Shown: positions 27,199 to 35,359 of the stretch, piece by piece | Layout: each line of letters opens with the position of its first letter | How positions within the stretch are numbered: the first letter of the stretch is position 1 | Assembly: GCF_900111825.1 (NCBI RefSeq) | Contig: NZ_FOJM01000021.1 | Location: 25,726 to 89,725 of the forward strand | From: Pedobacter suwonensis | Lineage (GTDB): Bacteria; Bacteroidota; Bacteroidia; Sphingobacteriales; Sphingobacteriaceae | Reading direction: 5' to 3' | DNA: 64,000 bases | Position numbers and translations under genes: made by a program | Notes under the pieces: model-generated | Databases searched by the model: none | What the model was told of the DNA's origin: nothing | Seen by the model: only the letters and a program-made list of their open reading frames with translations

Positions 27199-28413
27199 AT
27201 GAAAAATATAAGTAAAATACTACTCTCTCTTTTATTCGTTTTCACCAGTAACATGTGCTTTTCGCAGTCGCTATCGCAAAATGATTTTATCGAAGACCTG
27301 GAGTACATTAAAAAAACTTTACCAAGCAAACACACCAATCTTTTTGCCAAAATAGATTCTTTGGCATTCATTAAAAAGATTGACATGATTGAAATCAAGA
27401 CGGGTTCTTTAGATTATGAATCATTTAGTGCTGAATTGTTTAAGCTCACTGTTGCAATTGGTGATGAACACACTTTCATAGAACGAAAATTCACTAAAAT
27501 ACTCCCGATTGAGTTTGAGTTGTTCAAAGAAGGTATCTATGTAAAAAGGATTGATGCTACAAATAAAGCGATGTTATACTCGAAGTTATTTGCCATCAAC
27601 AACATACCCGTTATTAAGATAATTAACTTATTTAAAGAAGTTATATTGAGTGAAAATCAATCTTACTTTAACGATCACCTTTTGCGATATCTTAATAATC
27701 CTACATTTTTAAAGGGTTTAGGGATTTTAAATTCCGACCAGAAAGCAGAATTTACTTTAATCGATAAAAATAATATAACTAAAAAGATAACGCTTAATGC
27801 GATTACTAGCAATAACATTATGGACCTGCAATTGGACAAAGGCAGTACTGCTTTACGCGTTCAAGAGAAAAAAGGTCATTACTGGTTCGACTTTAATCCA
27901 AGTCTCAAAACCGTATATGTCAATTATAATGAATGTAAGGAAGATCCTGGCAATCCTTTTTTGCAGTTTAACGACGAATTATTTAAAACCATTAATCAAT
28001 ATCAACCAGAAAAGCTAGTGCTTGACATACGGGAAAACAGTGGAGGAAATTCGGGTATTCTATGGCCATTTATAATTGAAATCAAGAAAAGCTACCTCAA
28101 TAAAAAAGGAAAGTTCTTTGTACTCATTGGCAAAAAAACTTTTTCATCAGCTGTAATGAATGCCGTAGAGTTGAAAAAAAATACCAACGCCACATTTATA
28201 GGTGAGGTAACCAGCGGGAATATTAATCATTATGGAGAAGTTAGAGGCTTTAAATTGCCAAAATCAAAGATAATTATTGCTTATTCTACCAGATATTGGG
28301 AAAACTGGAAAGGTAAAAACGGTCCATTAAGGCCCGATGTGAGAATTAAGTATTCAATTAAAAATTATATACAAGGCAAAGATGAAGCGCTGATAGCAGT
28401 GAACAAAATTTAA
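27199..28413 (+). CDS. Secreted S41 family peptidase
   Basis: This 404-residue protein has a signal peptide ending CFSQ (about residues 1-23) and a C-terminal tail-specific (S41) protease domain at about 235-400. KLVLDIRENSGGNSG is the S41 strand-turn motif, KKTFSSAVMNAVEL carries the likely nucleophile Ser, and FIGEVTSGNINHYGE follows as in family members. There is no clear PDZ domain; residues 25-230 look like the N-terminal domain of the tricorn/interphotoreceptor-type S41 proteins. The usual catalytic Lys is not obvious, as in several eukaryote-like S41 members. The AT-rich composition differs little from neighbours. Confidence 0.85.
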   Translation: MKNISKILLSLLFVFTSNMCFSQSLSQNDFIEDLEYIKKTLPSKHTNLFAKIDSLAFIKKIDMIEIKTGSLDYESFSAELFKLTVAIGDEHTFIERKFTKILPIEFELFKEGIYVKRIDATNKAMLYSKLFAINNIPVIKIINLFKEVILSENQSYFNDHLLRYLNNPTFLKGLGILNSDQKAEFTLIDKNNITKKITLNAITSNNIMDLQLDKGSTALRVQEKKGHYWFDFNPSLKTVYVNYNECKEDPGNPFLQFNDELFKTINQYQPEKLVLDIRENSGGNSGILWPFIIEIKKSYLNKKGKFFVLIGKKTFSSAVMNAVELKKNTNATFIGEVTSGNINHYGEVRGFKLPKSKIIIAYSTRYWENWKGKNGPLRPDVRIKYSIKNYIQGKDEALIAVNKI

Positions 28414-28537
28414 AAGAGGTTGGCGTTATAAAAAGACTTTATAAAAGCGAGTCTTAGCACTTTATAATAACAAAAATCATACTTGATAAAAGTCCTATGA
28501 ATTAAATATTATAAACAAACGGCTTTCAGTTGAGAAC

Positions 28538-29542
28538 TTACTCCTCTTTCTTCTGAAATTTATAGAACAAATACCCCAGAAAAGGCAAAATTAAAACACT
28601 ACCTAACAATAAAGCTAAACCCAAACTATAAATCGTTTTGTCCGGTCCCGCAGTTTCGAGTAACGAAATCGAATCTCCGCTTTTTAAACGGATAAAATTT
28701 GGAAAGTGGGCATAACTTATCGCCAACAGGATCATCGTTACCTGAAAGCCCGCTAAGATGCGTAAAACCTTAGTCTTTCCTTTAATTAACAGGTACCATA
28801 ACAGCATAAGCGATAAACTGGCTAAAATAATGGCTGATAAACCCACCTGGCTCTTAAAAACCCAATCAATCAATGGAATTTTATCCCGTTGCGCAGCAAC
28901 AAATACCATTGCACCAAAAACCACCGCTGCCACATTCATAAACATTGCCTTTTTTATAAACCGACGCTTATCATGGGTTTCTGTTGTTTCGCCGATGAGA
29001 TAAATGGCCGCAAGGAAACCGCAAAGTGAAACCGTAAAGAAACCCACAGCAACAGAAAACCAGTTTAACCAGCCCGAAATATAGGCTGTATAAAAATCGG
29101 TAGCCTGCGCATCAATATGTCCTGAAATTAAACTTCCTGCAATGATGCCCAAAAATAAAGCGGTTATAAAGCTTGAATACCTAAATATCCGGTTGTATAA
29201 CCATTGCATATCATCTTTTACAGCATCATAATGGCGAAATACAAAAGCGGTACCACGGGCTATAATTCCGATGAGCATAATGGCCAATGGGATATGCAGG
29301 TAAACCGACATGGTGGTGTAAATAAACGGAAAACCAACAAAGAGGATTACAATCGCAATAATCAGCCACATGTGGTTAGCCTCCCATACCGGACCAATGG
29401 CATGATACATGGTTTTACGTGTTCGGCTCCTATTTTTTGTTGAGGTAAAGAGTTCTATGATTCCTGCACCGAAATCGGCTCCACCCAATAAAAAGTAAAG
29501 CAGAATGGCCATACATAAAAATGTGATTACTACTTCTTTCAT
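28538..29542 (-). CDS. cydB: Cytochrome bd ubiquinol oxidase subunit II
   Basis: CydB is the second subunit of the bd-type quinol oxidase, which reduces oxygen without pumping protons. The protein is about 334 residues from the chosen ATG. It has eight to nine hydrophobic helices and the characteristic start FLLGGADFGAGIIEL, GPVWEANHMWLIIAIVILFVGFP (conserved EANHxW), and ARGTAFVFRHYDA. The ORF extends 35 codons upstream into the cydA end, but the ATG at 29542 gives the standard N-terminus and leaves a 67-base gap after cydA. A gene for the small CydX subunit is not evident in the window. Confidence 0.95.
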   Translation of the reverse strand: MKEVVITFLCMAILLYFLLGGADFGAGIIELFTSTKNRSRTRKTMYHAIGPVWEANHMWLIIAIVILFVGFPFIYTTMSVYLHIPLAIMLIGIIARGTAFVFRHYDAVKDDMQWLYNRIFRYSSFITALFLGIIAGSLISGHIDAQATDFYTAYISGWLNWFSVAVGFFTVSLCGFLAAIYLIGETTETHDKRRFIKKAMFMNVAAVVFGAMVFVAAQRDKIPLIDWVFKSQVGLSAIILASLSLMLLWYLLIKGKTKVLRILAGFQVTMILLAISYAHFPNFIRLKSGDSISLLETAGPDKTIYSLGLALLLGSVLILPFLGYLFYKFQKKEE

Positions 29543-29609
29543 ATTCAATATGATTACACCGGTATTTTGATTATACTGATTAATGAGATTTGCTTCGTGT
29601 TGTTCATAC

Positions 29610-30944
29610 TTAGCTATGCAAATGAGTATTGGATTCGACTTTATCATATAACACCGGTACCATTTTAATCTGCCGGTAAAGCAAAAACGTTACTATTATG
29701 CTTAACGACAGGTAAATGGCGGTGAAAATATAAAAGGAATACGCAATACCGGGCATTGGGGTAACCGCATCCCTGGTACGCATAATACCATAAATAATCC
29801 ACGGTTGACGCCCTACCTCTGTAACTACCCAACCAGCCTCTAAAGCAAGGTAACCAAGCGGAATGGCCAAAACAAATAGTTTTAAAAGCCATCTTTTTTC
29901 TATTAAGGACTTCTTTTTGAGCAGGGTAAAAAAATAGGTTAAAGATATAAACAGCAATAATGTACCAATCCCCACCATGATCTGAAAAGCATAATGGGTA
30001 ATGGCTACCGGAGGATGCTCGTTTTCAGGAATCTGATCCAGCCCTTTAACTTCAGCTTTAAAATTGCCATGTGCCAGAAAACTCAATGCCCCCGGAATTT
30101 TGATTGCGCCTGTTACCGATTTATCTTTTTCATTTACGATACCACCAATCAATAGCGGCGCTGGCTTTTCGGTTTTGTACAATGCTTCCATCGCCGCCAG
30201 TTTTGCCGGTTGGCGTTTGGCGACGTCTTTCGCAGAAATATCGCCACTCAGGGGCTGTAACAATGCCGCAATACAGGCAAATACGGCCGCTATTTTAAAA
30301 GCTTTTAAATGAAAATAGGTATTTCTGTCCCTTAAAATCATTAATGCATGTACGCCTGCCACAGCAAAACCAGTTGCTGTAAATGCGGCTAAACACATAT
30401 GCAGCGCCTGAGTAAACCAGGCTTTATTGAACATGGCCTGGATAGGATCGATATTAAGGTATTGTCCGTTTACAAAATCAAATCCTGCCGGACTATTCAT
30501 CCAGGCGTTGGCGGCAACCACCAATATACCCGAGGCCAAACCGCTTACCCCTACCACCATTCCTGTAAACCAATGGAACCACTTATTTAACTTATTCCAG
30601 CCATAAAGAAAAAAACCGAGCGCTATAGCCTCAATAAAAAAGGCCGTTCCTTCAAGCGAAAAAGGCATTCCGAATATTGGTCCGGCATGATCCATAAATT
30701 TGGGCCATAAAAGGCCCAGTTCAAATGACAACATGGTACCGGATACCGCTCCAGTTGCGAAGAATATGGCCACCCCTTTACTCCAGGCTTTAGTCAGGTT
30801 TTTATACATCTCATCGTTAGTTTTAAGCCACTTATAATGAGATACGGCCATAAAGAAAGGCATCACCATACCAATACAGGAAAAAATAATGTGGAAGCCT
30901 AGTGACAAGGCCATTTGCGAGCGGGCTGCGATAAAATCATCCAT
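29610..30944 (-). CDS. cydA: Cytochrome bd ubiquinol oxidase subunit I
   Basis: CydA holds the haems and quinol site. In 444 residues it shows the conserved first helix SLGFHIIFSCIGMVMPFFMAVSHY (haem His), SFELGLLWPKFMDHAGPIFGMPFSLEGTAFFIEAIALG, ALHMCLAAFTATGFAVAG (axial His), HYAFQIMVGIG (axial Met region) and GWVVTEVGRQPWIIYG. It is shorter than the 522-residue E. coli protein, mainly in the periplasmic Q-loop (about residues 250-300), which is the short form. It is first in the cydAB operon on the minus strand. Confidence 0.96.
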   Translation of the reverse strand: MDDFIAARSQMALSLGFHIIFSCIGMVMPFFMAVSHYKWLKTNDEMYKNLTKAWSKGVAIFFATGAVSGTMLSFELGLLWPKFMDHAGPIFGMPFSLEGTAFFIEAIALGFFLYGWNKLNKWFHWFTGMVVGVSGLASGILVVAANAWMNSPAGFDFVNGQYLNIDPIQAMFNKAWFTQALHMCLAAFTATGFAVAGVHALMILRDRNTYFHLKAFKIAAVFACIAALLQPLSGDISAKDVAKRQPAKLAAMEALYKTEKPAPLLIGGIVNEKDKSVTGAIKIPGALSFLAHGNFKAEVKGLDQIPENEHPPVAITHYAFQIMVGIGTLLLFISLTYFFTLLKKKSLIEKRWLLKLFVLAIPLGYLALEAGWVVTEVGRQPWIIYGIMRTRDAVTPMPGIAYSFYIFTAIYLSLSIIVTFLLYRQIKMVPVLYDKVESNTHLHS

Positions 30945-31122
30945 GGGCTGTAGATTTTGTATGGTAACAAATATAGTTCTTAATGATTAAAGCCTATGGT
31001 AATTCAATGACGTTGAAAGGATTATTTAAAATATAGAACGTTTATAAATTGAAAAAAGATTTGGAGGGTTGTCGTAAAGGAACCATATTTTTCTTTGCCA
31101 CAGATGAATACAGGCAGATATA
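30945..31122. other. Gap upstream of cydA
   Basis: AT-rich DNA of about 180 bases upstream of cydA on its minus strand, before repeat B. No clear operator is visible. Confidence 0.4.
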
Positions 31123-31235
31123 GTCATTTCGAACGGAGTGCAACGTAGTCGAGAACCCGAAGGCTCAGCGAAGCTAAATCTGTCAAGACAGATCTCTCTC
31201 CCGAATATTCGGGACTGCGCTTCAGTCGAGACGAC
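31123..31235 (+). repeat. Dispersed repeat family B, copy 1
   Basis: The element begins GTCATTTCGAACGGAGTG and ends CTTCAGTCGAGACGAC. It is about 113 bases and contains the near-palindrome CCCGAATATTCGGG. The reverse complement of 32581-32685 aligns with it almost base for base (GTCATTTCGAGCGGAGTG...TTTCAGTCGGGATGAC). Confidence 0.8.
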
Positions 31236-31255
31236 TTTTCTTATGCAATATGAGG

Positions 31256-32155
31256 TTAGGCTCCTTTCAATTCATCATAAGCAGCGGTTAAGCTCCTTTC
31301 AATGCCTTCTCCTTTCCATTCGGGTGCATTTGGGATGGTAGTGGTTTTTAAAATATGTTCTTTGCTTTTACCTGCTTTAATTTCGCCGCCTACATAGGTT
31401 AAAAGGTTTTGAAGGTAATTTTGATAAGCTTTAACATCAGCTTTACTTCCGGTTACTTTTTCCGGATCAAGACTATGTCCCCAGATAAACAAGGTATCAC
31501 TATCAAACTGATTCTGAATCTTATCCAAAGCAGTGATCCAGTTACCGATGTGGGCACCATTTTCACGATCAATATATGGAAATTTACGGTTGAATACCAG
31601 ATCGCCTACATGCACGATATTGGCGTTTTCGAAATGATAAACGGCATCACCGTTGGTGTGACCAGAGCCATAGTAATAAGCCTTTATATTTTCGTCGCCT
31701 ACTTTAGCGCTCCATCTTGTGCCAAAAGTGCTATCAGGCAAAAGCTGTTTATCTAAATTATTGGCTTTCTCTGCTCCTCTTTTTTGGTTGACCAGTGAAT
31801 TTTGGTGAGCCACGACTTTTTCTGCCAATCCTTTAAAAGAAATATTCCCTGCGGTATGATCACCGTGGTGGTGTGTATTGATCAGGTATTTAAAAGGTTT
31901 TTCACCTAACTTTTTCAATTCATCAATCACATGCGGTGCCGTATTTGGGAATTGCGCATCCACTACTACAAAACCGCTGCTTGAATTTAACCAGCCAATG
32001 GTCCCACCCTGCTCGGTAAATATACCAACATTATTACGGAGCGGCTTAAAATCATAAGCGCGCAATAAATCTTGCTGAGCAAAAACATCGGTTTTATAAA
32101 CTGATAGCAAGGCCATAGCAAGCGCTGAATTTTTAATAAAGTTTCTTCTTTCCAT
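31256..32155 (-). CDS. Exported MBL-fold metallo-hydrolase
   Basis: The protein is 299 residues from the chosen ATG. Its N-terminus MERRNFIKNSALAMALLS looks like a Tat-type leader (RRxFIK) ending at VFAQ. The beta-lactamase fold core is clear: YLINTHHHGDHTAGN (HxHxDH zinc motif), GSGHTNGDAVYHF (zinc His), IVHVGDLVFNR (zinc Asp) and LFIWGHSLDP (last His). It is probably periplasmic. Substrate unknown; beta-lactamase, lactonase or another hydrolase are possible. The frame extends 10 codons upstream but the RR leader marks this start. It lies between two inverted copies of repeat family B. Confidence 0.9.
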   Translation of the reverse strand: MERRNFIKNSALAMALLSVYKTDVFAQQDLLRAYDFKPLRNNVGIFTEQGGTIGWLNSSSGFVVVDAQFPNTAPHVIDELKKLGEKPFKYLINTHHHGDHTAGNISFKGLAEKVVAHQNSLVNQKRGAEKANNLDKQLLPDSTFGTRWSAKVGDENIKAYYYGSGHTNGDAVYHFENANIVHVGDLVFNRKFPYIDRENGAHIGNWITALDKIQNQFDSDTLFIWGHSLDPEKVTGSKADVKAYQNYLQNLLTYVGGEIKAGKSKEHILKTTTIPNAPEWKGEGIERSLTAAYDELKGA

Positions 32156-32229
32156 TTTCGGGATGATGCTAAAAAACCACAGCAAATGCTGTGGTTTAAA
32201 TTTAATGATTTACATGCCAAAATAGCAAA

Positions 32230-32433
32230 TTATATACCTGCACCTGGCGTAGTACCCGGTTCATGTCCGGGACCGAATGAATTATTCTTCCTGTCTTTAT
32301 CTTTGTTAAACAGATTGGTAGTTACTTTTGATGATTTATTCTCATCTAAAGTTCTATCTTCTTTAATATCTTCTACAGTTTTATCCAGTAAATCGTTCTC
32401 AACAACTTTACCTTGTTCTTTATTCGTTTCCAT
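32230..32433 (-). CDS. 67-residue small protein, paralogue of 32734-32937
   Basis: From the ATG at 32433 the protein is 67 residues: METNKEQGK..., an acidic/polar first half, then FNKDKDRKNNSFGPGHEPG and the end TTPGAGI. The frame extends 12 codons upstream, but METN is shared with the paralogue at 32734. The two align over their whole equal length, most strongly in FNK..KRK..SFG..HE.G..PGA at the end. There are no cysteines and no membrane segment. I do not recognise a family. The Gly/Pro-rich conserved end could be a cleaved peptide or a binding tail; that is speculation. It lies between the MBL gene and a B repeat. Confidence 0.6.
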   Translation of the reverse strand: METNKEQGKVVENDLLDKTVEDIKEDRTLDENKSSKVTTNLFNKDKDRKNNSFGPGHEPGTTPGAGI

Positions 32434-32580
32434 AGTAATTGTAAATTGATGTACTATAGGAACAAGCAAAAAATGAGATTGTTTTTATTAATCCTCGCGG
32501 GAATGGGATTTGATCGATATTATTGTTGGTGAGCCATGAATAAGATACTTGATTTCTATAAAATGCTATTAATAACTGTG

Positions 32581-32685
32581 GTCATCCCGACTGAAACGCA
32601 GTGAAATGGAGAGACTTGTCTATGCAGATTTAGCTGCGCTAACACTCCGTGGCTCTCGGCTCCGTTGCACTCCGCTCGAAATGAC
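32581..32685 (-). repeat. Dispersed repeat family B, copy 2 (inverted)
   Basis: About 105 bases, the reverse complement of the element at 31123-31235 with scattered changes and a small length difference. Together the copies bracket the MBL gene and the first 67-residue gene. Confidence 0.8.
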
Positions 32686-32733
32686 TGTTAGGCGTAGAAC
32701 TTTACTACCTCATCCAACGTCTCCTGTTACGTT

Positions 32734-32937
32734 TTACAACATTGCCCCGGGCAATTTCCCTAACTCATGAATGCAACCGAATGAATGAAACTTCCTTTTA
32801 TGGATTTTATTAAAATGGTTTGAGGACTCAAATGAAAACGGACTGAAGATAAACCTGTAAATGTGTTTTCTTTCTTCATTTGATTTTTCTTCCAATTTAG
32901 CGTTTTCCTGATTTTGAGTGTTGTAGTTCGTTTCCAT
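32734..32937 (-). CDS. 67-residue small protein, paralogue of 32230-32433
   Basis: It starts METNYNTQNQ, has a polar first third, a basic middle (KRK), and ends HSFGCIHELGKLPGAML. The equal length (67), same METN start and shared FNK..KRK..SFG..HE.G..PGA ending show that it is a diverged duplicate of the gene at 32230. It has one Cys that the other lacks and fewer acidic residues. Possible loss of function cannot be excluded. A second minus-strand frame overlapping it (32760-32984) is a shadow. It lies just outside the inverted B repeats. Confidence 0.55.
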   Translation of the reverse strand: METNYNTQNQENAKLEEKSNEERKHIYRFIFSPFSFESSNHFNKIHKRKFHSFGCIHELGKLPGAML

Positions 32938-33321
32938 GTTGACATAAATTTATTGAAAACCTTGCAGGCTTTCAGGGTTAACAATTTTAATAATGATTAA
33001 AAGCTTTTTTAAAATTTGCTTAACCTTATACCATGGGAATCTGATAAGGTTTCGTGACGCAACAATAGGTTAAATGGCGTGGATTGCCATACGTTTGATT
33101 AAATATAAGTTTATTTTTCGGGTTTTGCAAGTTAATTTTTGTGCGCAGATGTATTTAATCTTAGTTTTTCCTAAATCATTTTTTTTGGAAGGCAATGGCA
33201 ATAATACTTAGCTCAACACAGTCCTGCTCTCCACTTTACTACGCCGTGCTACGTGTTCGTTCCGATCAGGTTTAGTGGCACGGCAAGGAATACTATTTGG
33301 GGTTGATGGGCGCGCTTTCAA
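32938..33321. other. Gap with inverted repeats before the RAYT element
   Basis: About 380 bases without a gene. An 8-bp inverted repeat (AACCTTAT...ATAAGGTT, near 33023-33052) and a 7-bp one (GCCGTGC...GCACGGC, about 33242-33285) are visible; neither has a T-run. The latter may be another intergenic repeat. Confidence 0.5.
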
Positions 33322-33342
33322 TGTTTGGCGACTCACCAAACA
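33322..33342. repeat. REP-like hairpin upstream of RAYT
   Basis: TGTTTGGCG, loop ACT, CACCAAACA: 9-base arms with one wobble and a 3-base loop. A half copy (ACTCACCAAAT) follows at 33353-33363. It shares the GGTG-NNN-CACC core with the two hairpins after the RAYT gene. Confidence 0.75.
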
Positions 33343-33406
33343 CAATATGAAACTCACCAAATGAGAATCAAACAATTTATTATTATCTTGATAAAAATAT
33401 AATCAC

Positions 33407-33968
33407 ATGAATTCCGATATTTTTAAAGATAGAAGAAAATCATTCATTGACTATAATGAAACTTACTTTTGGACTTGCACGATTAAGGATTGGTTGAACT
33501 TGTTAGAACCACTAAATTACAAGCAATTAGTTTTAAATTCTTTAAAACTAATTGCTTGTAAATAATTTTATAGAGGTGTATGGCTTTGTAATTATGCCAA
33601 ACCATATCCATTTGATTTTAAAAATTTTAAAACCAAACGGTAAAGAAAAACCGAATGTTAGTTTTTTGAAGGATACCTCCCACGAATTAAGAAAAGACCT
33701 TATGGTCAACAATCCTAATTTTTTAAGACTTTTCGAGGTAACAGAATCTGATCGTAAATATCGGATATGGCAACGTGATCCCCTTGCAATCAATATGTTA
33801 GATCTCAATATATTGGAGCAAAAGCTAAATTATATCCATCATAACCCATTACAAGCGAGATGGTGTTTGGCGCAAAACACTGAAGATTATTATTGGTCTT
33901 CTTCAAGGTTTTACAAAACTGGCGTAGATGATTTTAATATACTAACCGATTACAGAGATATATTCTAA
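33407..33968 (+). pseudogene. REP-associated tyrosine transposase (RAYT, IS200-like), frameshifted
   Basis: An ATG at 33407 opens 52 codons (MNSDIFKDRRKSFIDY...YFWTCTIKDWL) ending at a stop at 33563-33565. A second frame, open at 33552, carries the rest: NNFIEVYGFVIMPNHIHLIL with the HxH metal motif of Y1 transposases, then SFLKDTSHELRK, IWQRDP and LNYIHHNPLQARWCLA, a RAYT signature with the likely nucleophile Tyr in LNYIHHNP. Joined, they make one typical RAYT. The frameshift falls in a perfect 20+20 inverted repeat at 33517-33561. Hairpins at 33322, 34008 and 34049 flank it as in REPtrons. Confidence 0.88.
33517..33561. repeat. Perfect 20-bp inverted repeat inside the RAYT gene
   Basis: TTACAAGCAATTAGTTTTAA, a 5-base loop ATTCT, and its exact complement TTAAAACTAATTGCTTGTAA. 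The right arm contains the point where the RAYT frame breaks. Confidence 0.92.
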
Positions 33969-34007
33969 TCTTCATATTTACTGGCCCACTAAACACGAAT
34001 ATTTTAT

Positions 34008-34026
34008 GGTTGGTGAACCACCAACC
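34008..34026. repeat. REP hairpin 2
   Basis: GGTTGGTG, loop AAC, CACCAACC: perfect 8-bp stem with a 3-base loop, 40 bases after the RAYT gene. Confidence 0.85.
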
Positions 34027-34048
34027 TTAGAAATGTGATAAATATTAT

Positions 34049-34067
34049 GGCTGGTGCGTCACCAGCC
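34049..34067. repeat. REP hairpin 3
   Basis: GGCTGGTG, loop CGT, CACCAGCC: perfect 8-bp stem in the same orientation as the previous one, 22 bases later. It lies 14 bases after the stop of the convergent cysteine desulfurase gene, so it may also stop its transcript. Confidence 0.85.
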
Positions 34068-34080
34068 AGGGAATAGTATT

Positions 34081-35229
34081 TTAAGCTAAAGCATTCTGCT
34101 TCACTACCATTTTAACTTTTTCGATTACGTAATCCAAATCTTCTTTAGTGGTGTATTTACTGAATGAAAAACGTACTGAAGGACGATTCGGATCGGCCTT
34201 AATACCATTTAGCACATGTGAGCCTATATTTGAACCCGATGAACAGGCACTACCCCCGGAAGCGCAGATACCGTTGATATCCAAATTGAACAATAACATA
34301 TCTGCCATATCCATTTCCGGGAACGAAACGTTCAGCACGGTATAAAGACTTTTATCGGCATCCGTTTCTCCATTAAAAGCAATCCCCGGGATTTCGGCAA
34401 TTAGTTGTGTTTTCAGATAATCTTTTAAGCCCTGAATATAAGATTGATGCTCATCCATCTCCGCATAGGCAATTTCCAGGGCCTTCGCTAAGCCTACAAT
34501 GCCATATACATTTTCGGTACCACCACGCATATTGCGCTCTTGTGCGCCACCATAAATCATAGGCGGAATTTTAATATTGCTATTTACATATAAAAAGCCA
34601 ACACCTTTAGGTCCGTGGAGTTTATGCGCAGCGCATACGATAAAATGCGCTTTAAGCTCGCGTACATTATGTGGATAGTGCCCCATGGTTTGAACAGTAT
34701 CGGCATGGTAAATGGCATTGTATTTTTCGCAGATATCGCCAACTTTCACCATATCTGTTAGCGTGCCTAACTCATTATTGGCATGCATTAACGAAACGAA
34801 AGTACGTTCGTTATTTTGAAGCAATTCTTCTAAATGGTTGTAATCTATATTGCCTTTCTCGTCGATATTGACGAAACTTAACTTATCAATTTCGCCATTT
34901 TTGAGCATTGTATTTAAAGTATGCTCAACGGCGTGGTGTTCTATTTTCGAAGTGATGGCATGTTTAATACCATAGGCTGAAATGCCGCAGCGGATAGCGG
35001 TATTATCTGCCTCCGTGCCACCGGATGTAAAAAATATTTCAGATGGAGACGCATTTAAAAGACCGGCAACAGTTTTACGGGCCTTCTCAACCAATGTTCT
35101 CACCTCGCGGCCAAGTGCATGAATGGCAGACGGATTACCAAAATAGTTTTCCATCACGTTTGTCATCTCCGCGATTACCGCCTGATCTAATGGCGTTGTG
35201 GCCGCATTATCTAAATAGACCCTTTTCAT
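34081..35229 (-). CDS. Cysteine desulfurase (NifS/IscS family)
   Basis: This 382-residue PLP enzyme takes sulfur from cysteine for Fe-S clusters and thio-modification. It begins VYLDNAATTPLDQAV and shows FTSGGTEADNTAIR, HADTVQTMGHYP (PLP-binding Asp), AHKLHGPKGVGFLYV (Schiff-base Lys), GGTENVYGIVG and the catalytic loop GICASGGSACSSGSN (active Cys in SACSSG). The SACSSGS loop is typical of the class I IscS/NifS group. IscU or other Fe-S genes are not adjacent, so whether it serves Fe-S or tRNA thiolation is open. Confidence 0.95.
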   Translation of the reverse strand: MKRVYLDNAATTPLDQAVIAEMTNVMENYFGNPSAIHALGREVRTLVEKARKTVAGLLNASPSEIFFTSGGTEADNTAIRCGISAYGIKHAITSKIEHHAVEHTLNTMLKNGEIDKLSFVNIDEKGNIDYNHLEELLQNNERTFVSLMHANNELGTLTDMVKVGDICEKYNAIYHADTVQTMGHYPHNVRELKAHFIVCAAHKLHGPKGVGFLYVNSNIKIPPMIYGGAQERNMRGGTENVYGIVGLAKALEIAYAEMDEHQSYIQGLKDYLKTQLIAEIPGIAFNGETDADKSLYTVLNVSFPEMDMADMLLFNLDINGICASGGSACSSGSNIGSHVLNGIKADPNRPSVRFSFSKYTTKEDLDYVIEKVKMVVKQNALA

Positions 35230-35359
35230 TTTATGAATATTTAAAAAGTTAGTGTTGCAAAGCTGCCTGGTTAAGGTCCGCCCTGTTTAAATGTTCAGGA
35301 TTTAATCGTTTTATTAAATCCTGAACAGGTATGCCTGATCCCAGAATCCGTATTAGAGA

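Noticed and set aside
29543..29647. Upstream extension of cydB overlapping cydA
   Set aside because: The 35 extra codons are polar and unlike any CydB start; the ATG at 29542 gives the conserved first helix.
32760..32984. Alternative minus-strand frame over the second 67-residue gene
   Set aside because: The other frame aligns with the paralogue at 32230, this one does not.
33548..33808. Minus-strand frame of 86 codons inside the RAYT gene
   Set aside because: It is antisense to the conserved transposase motif, so it is a shadow.
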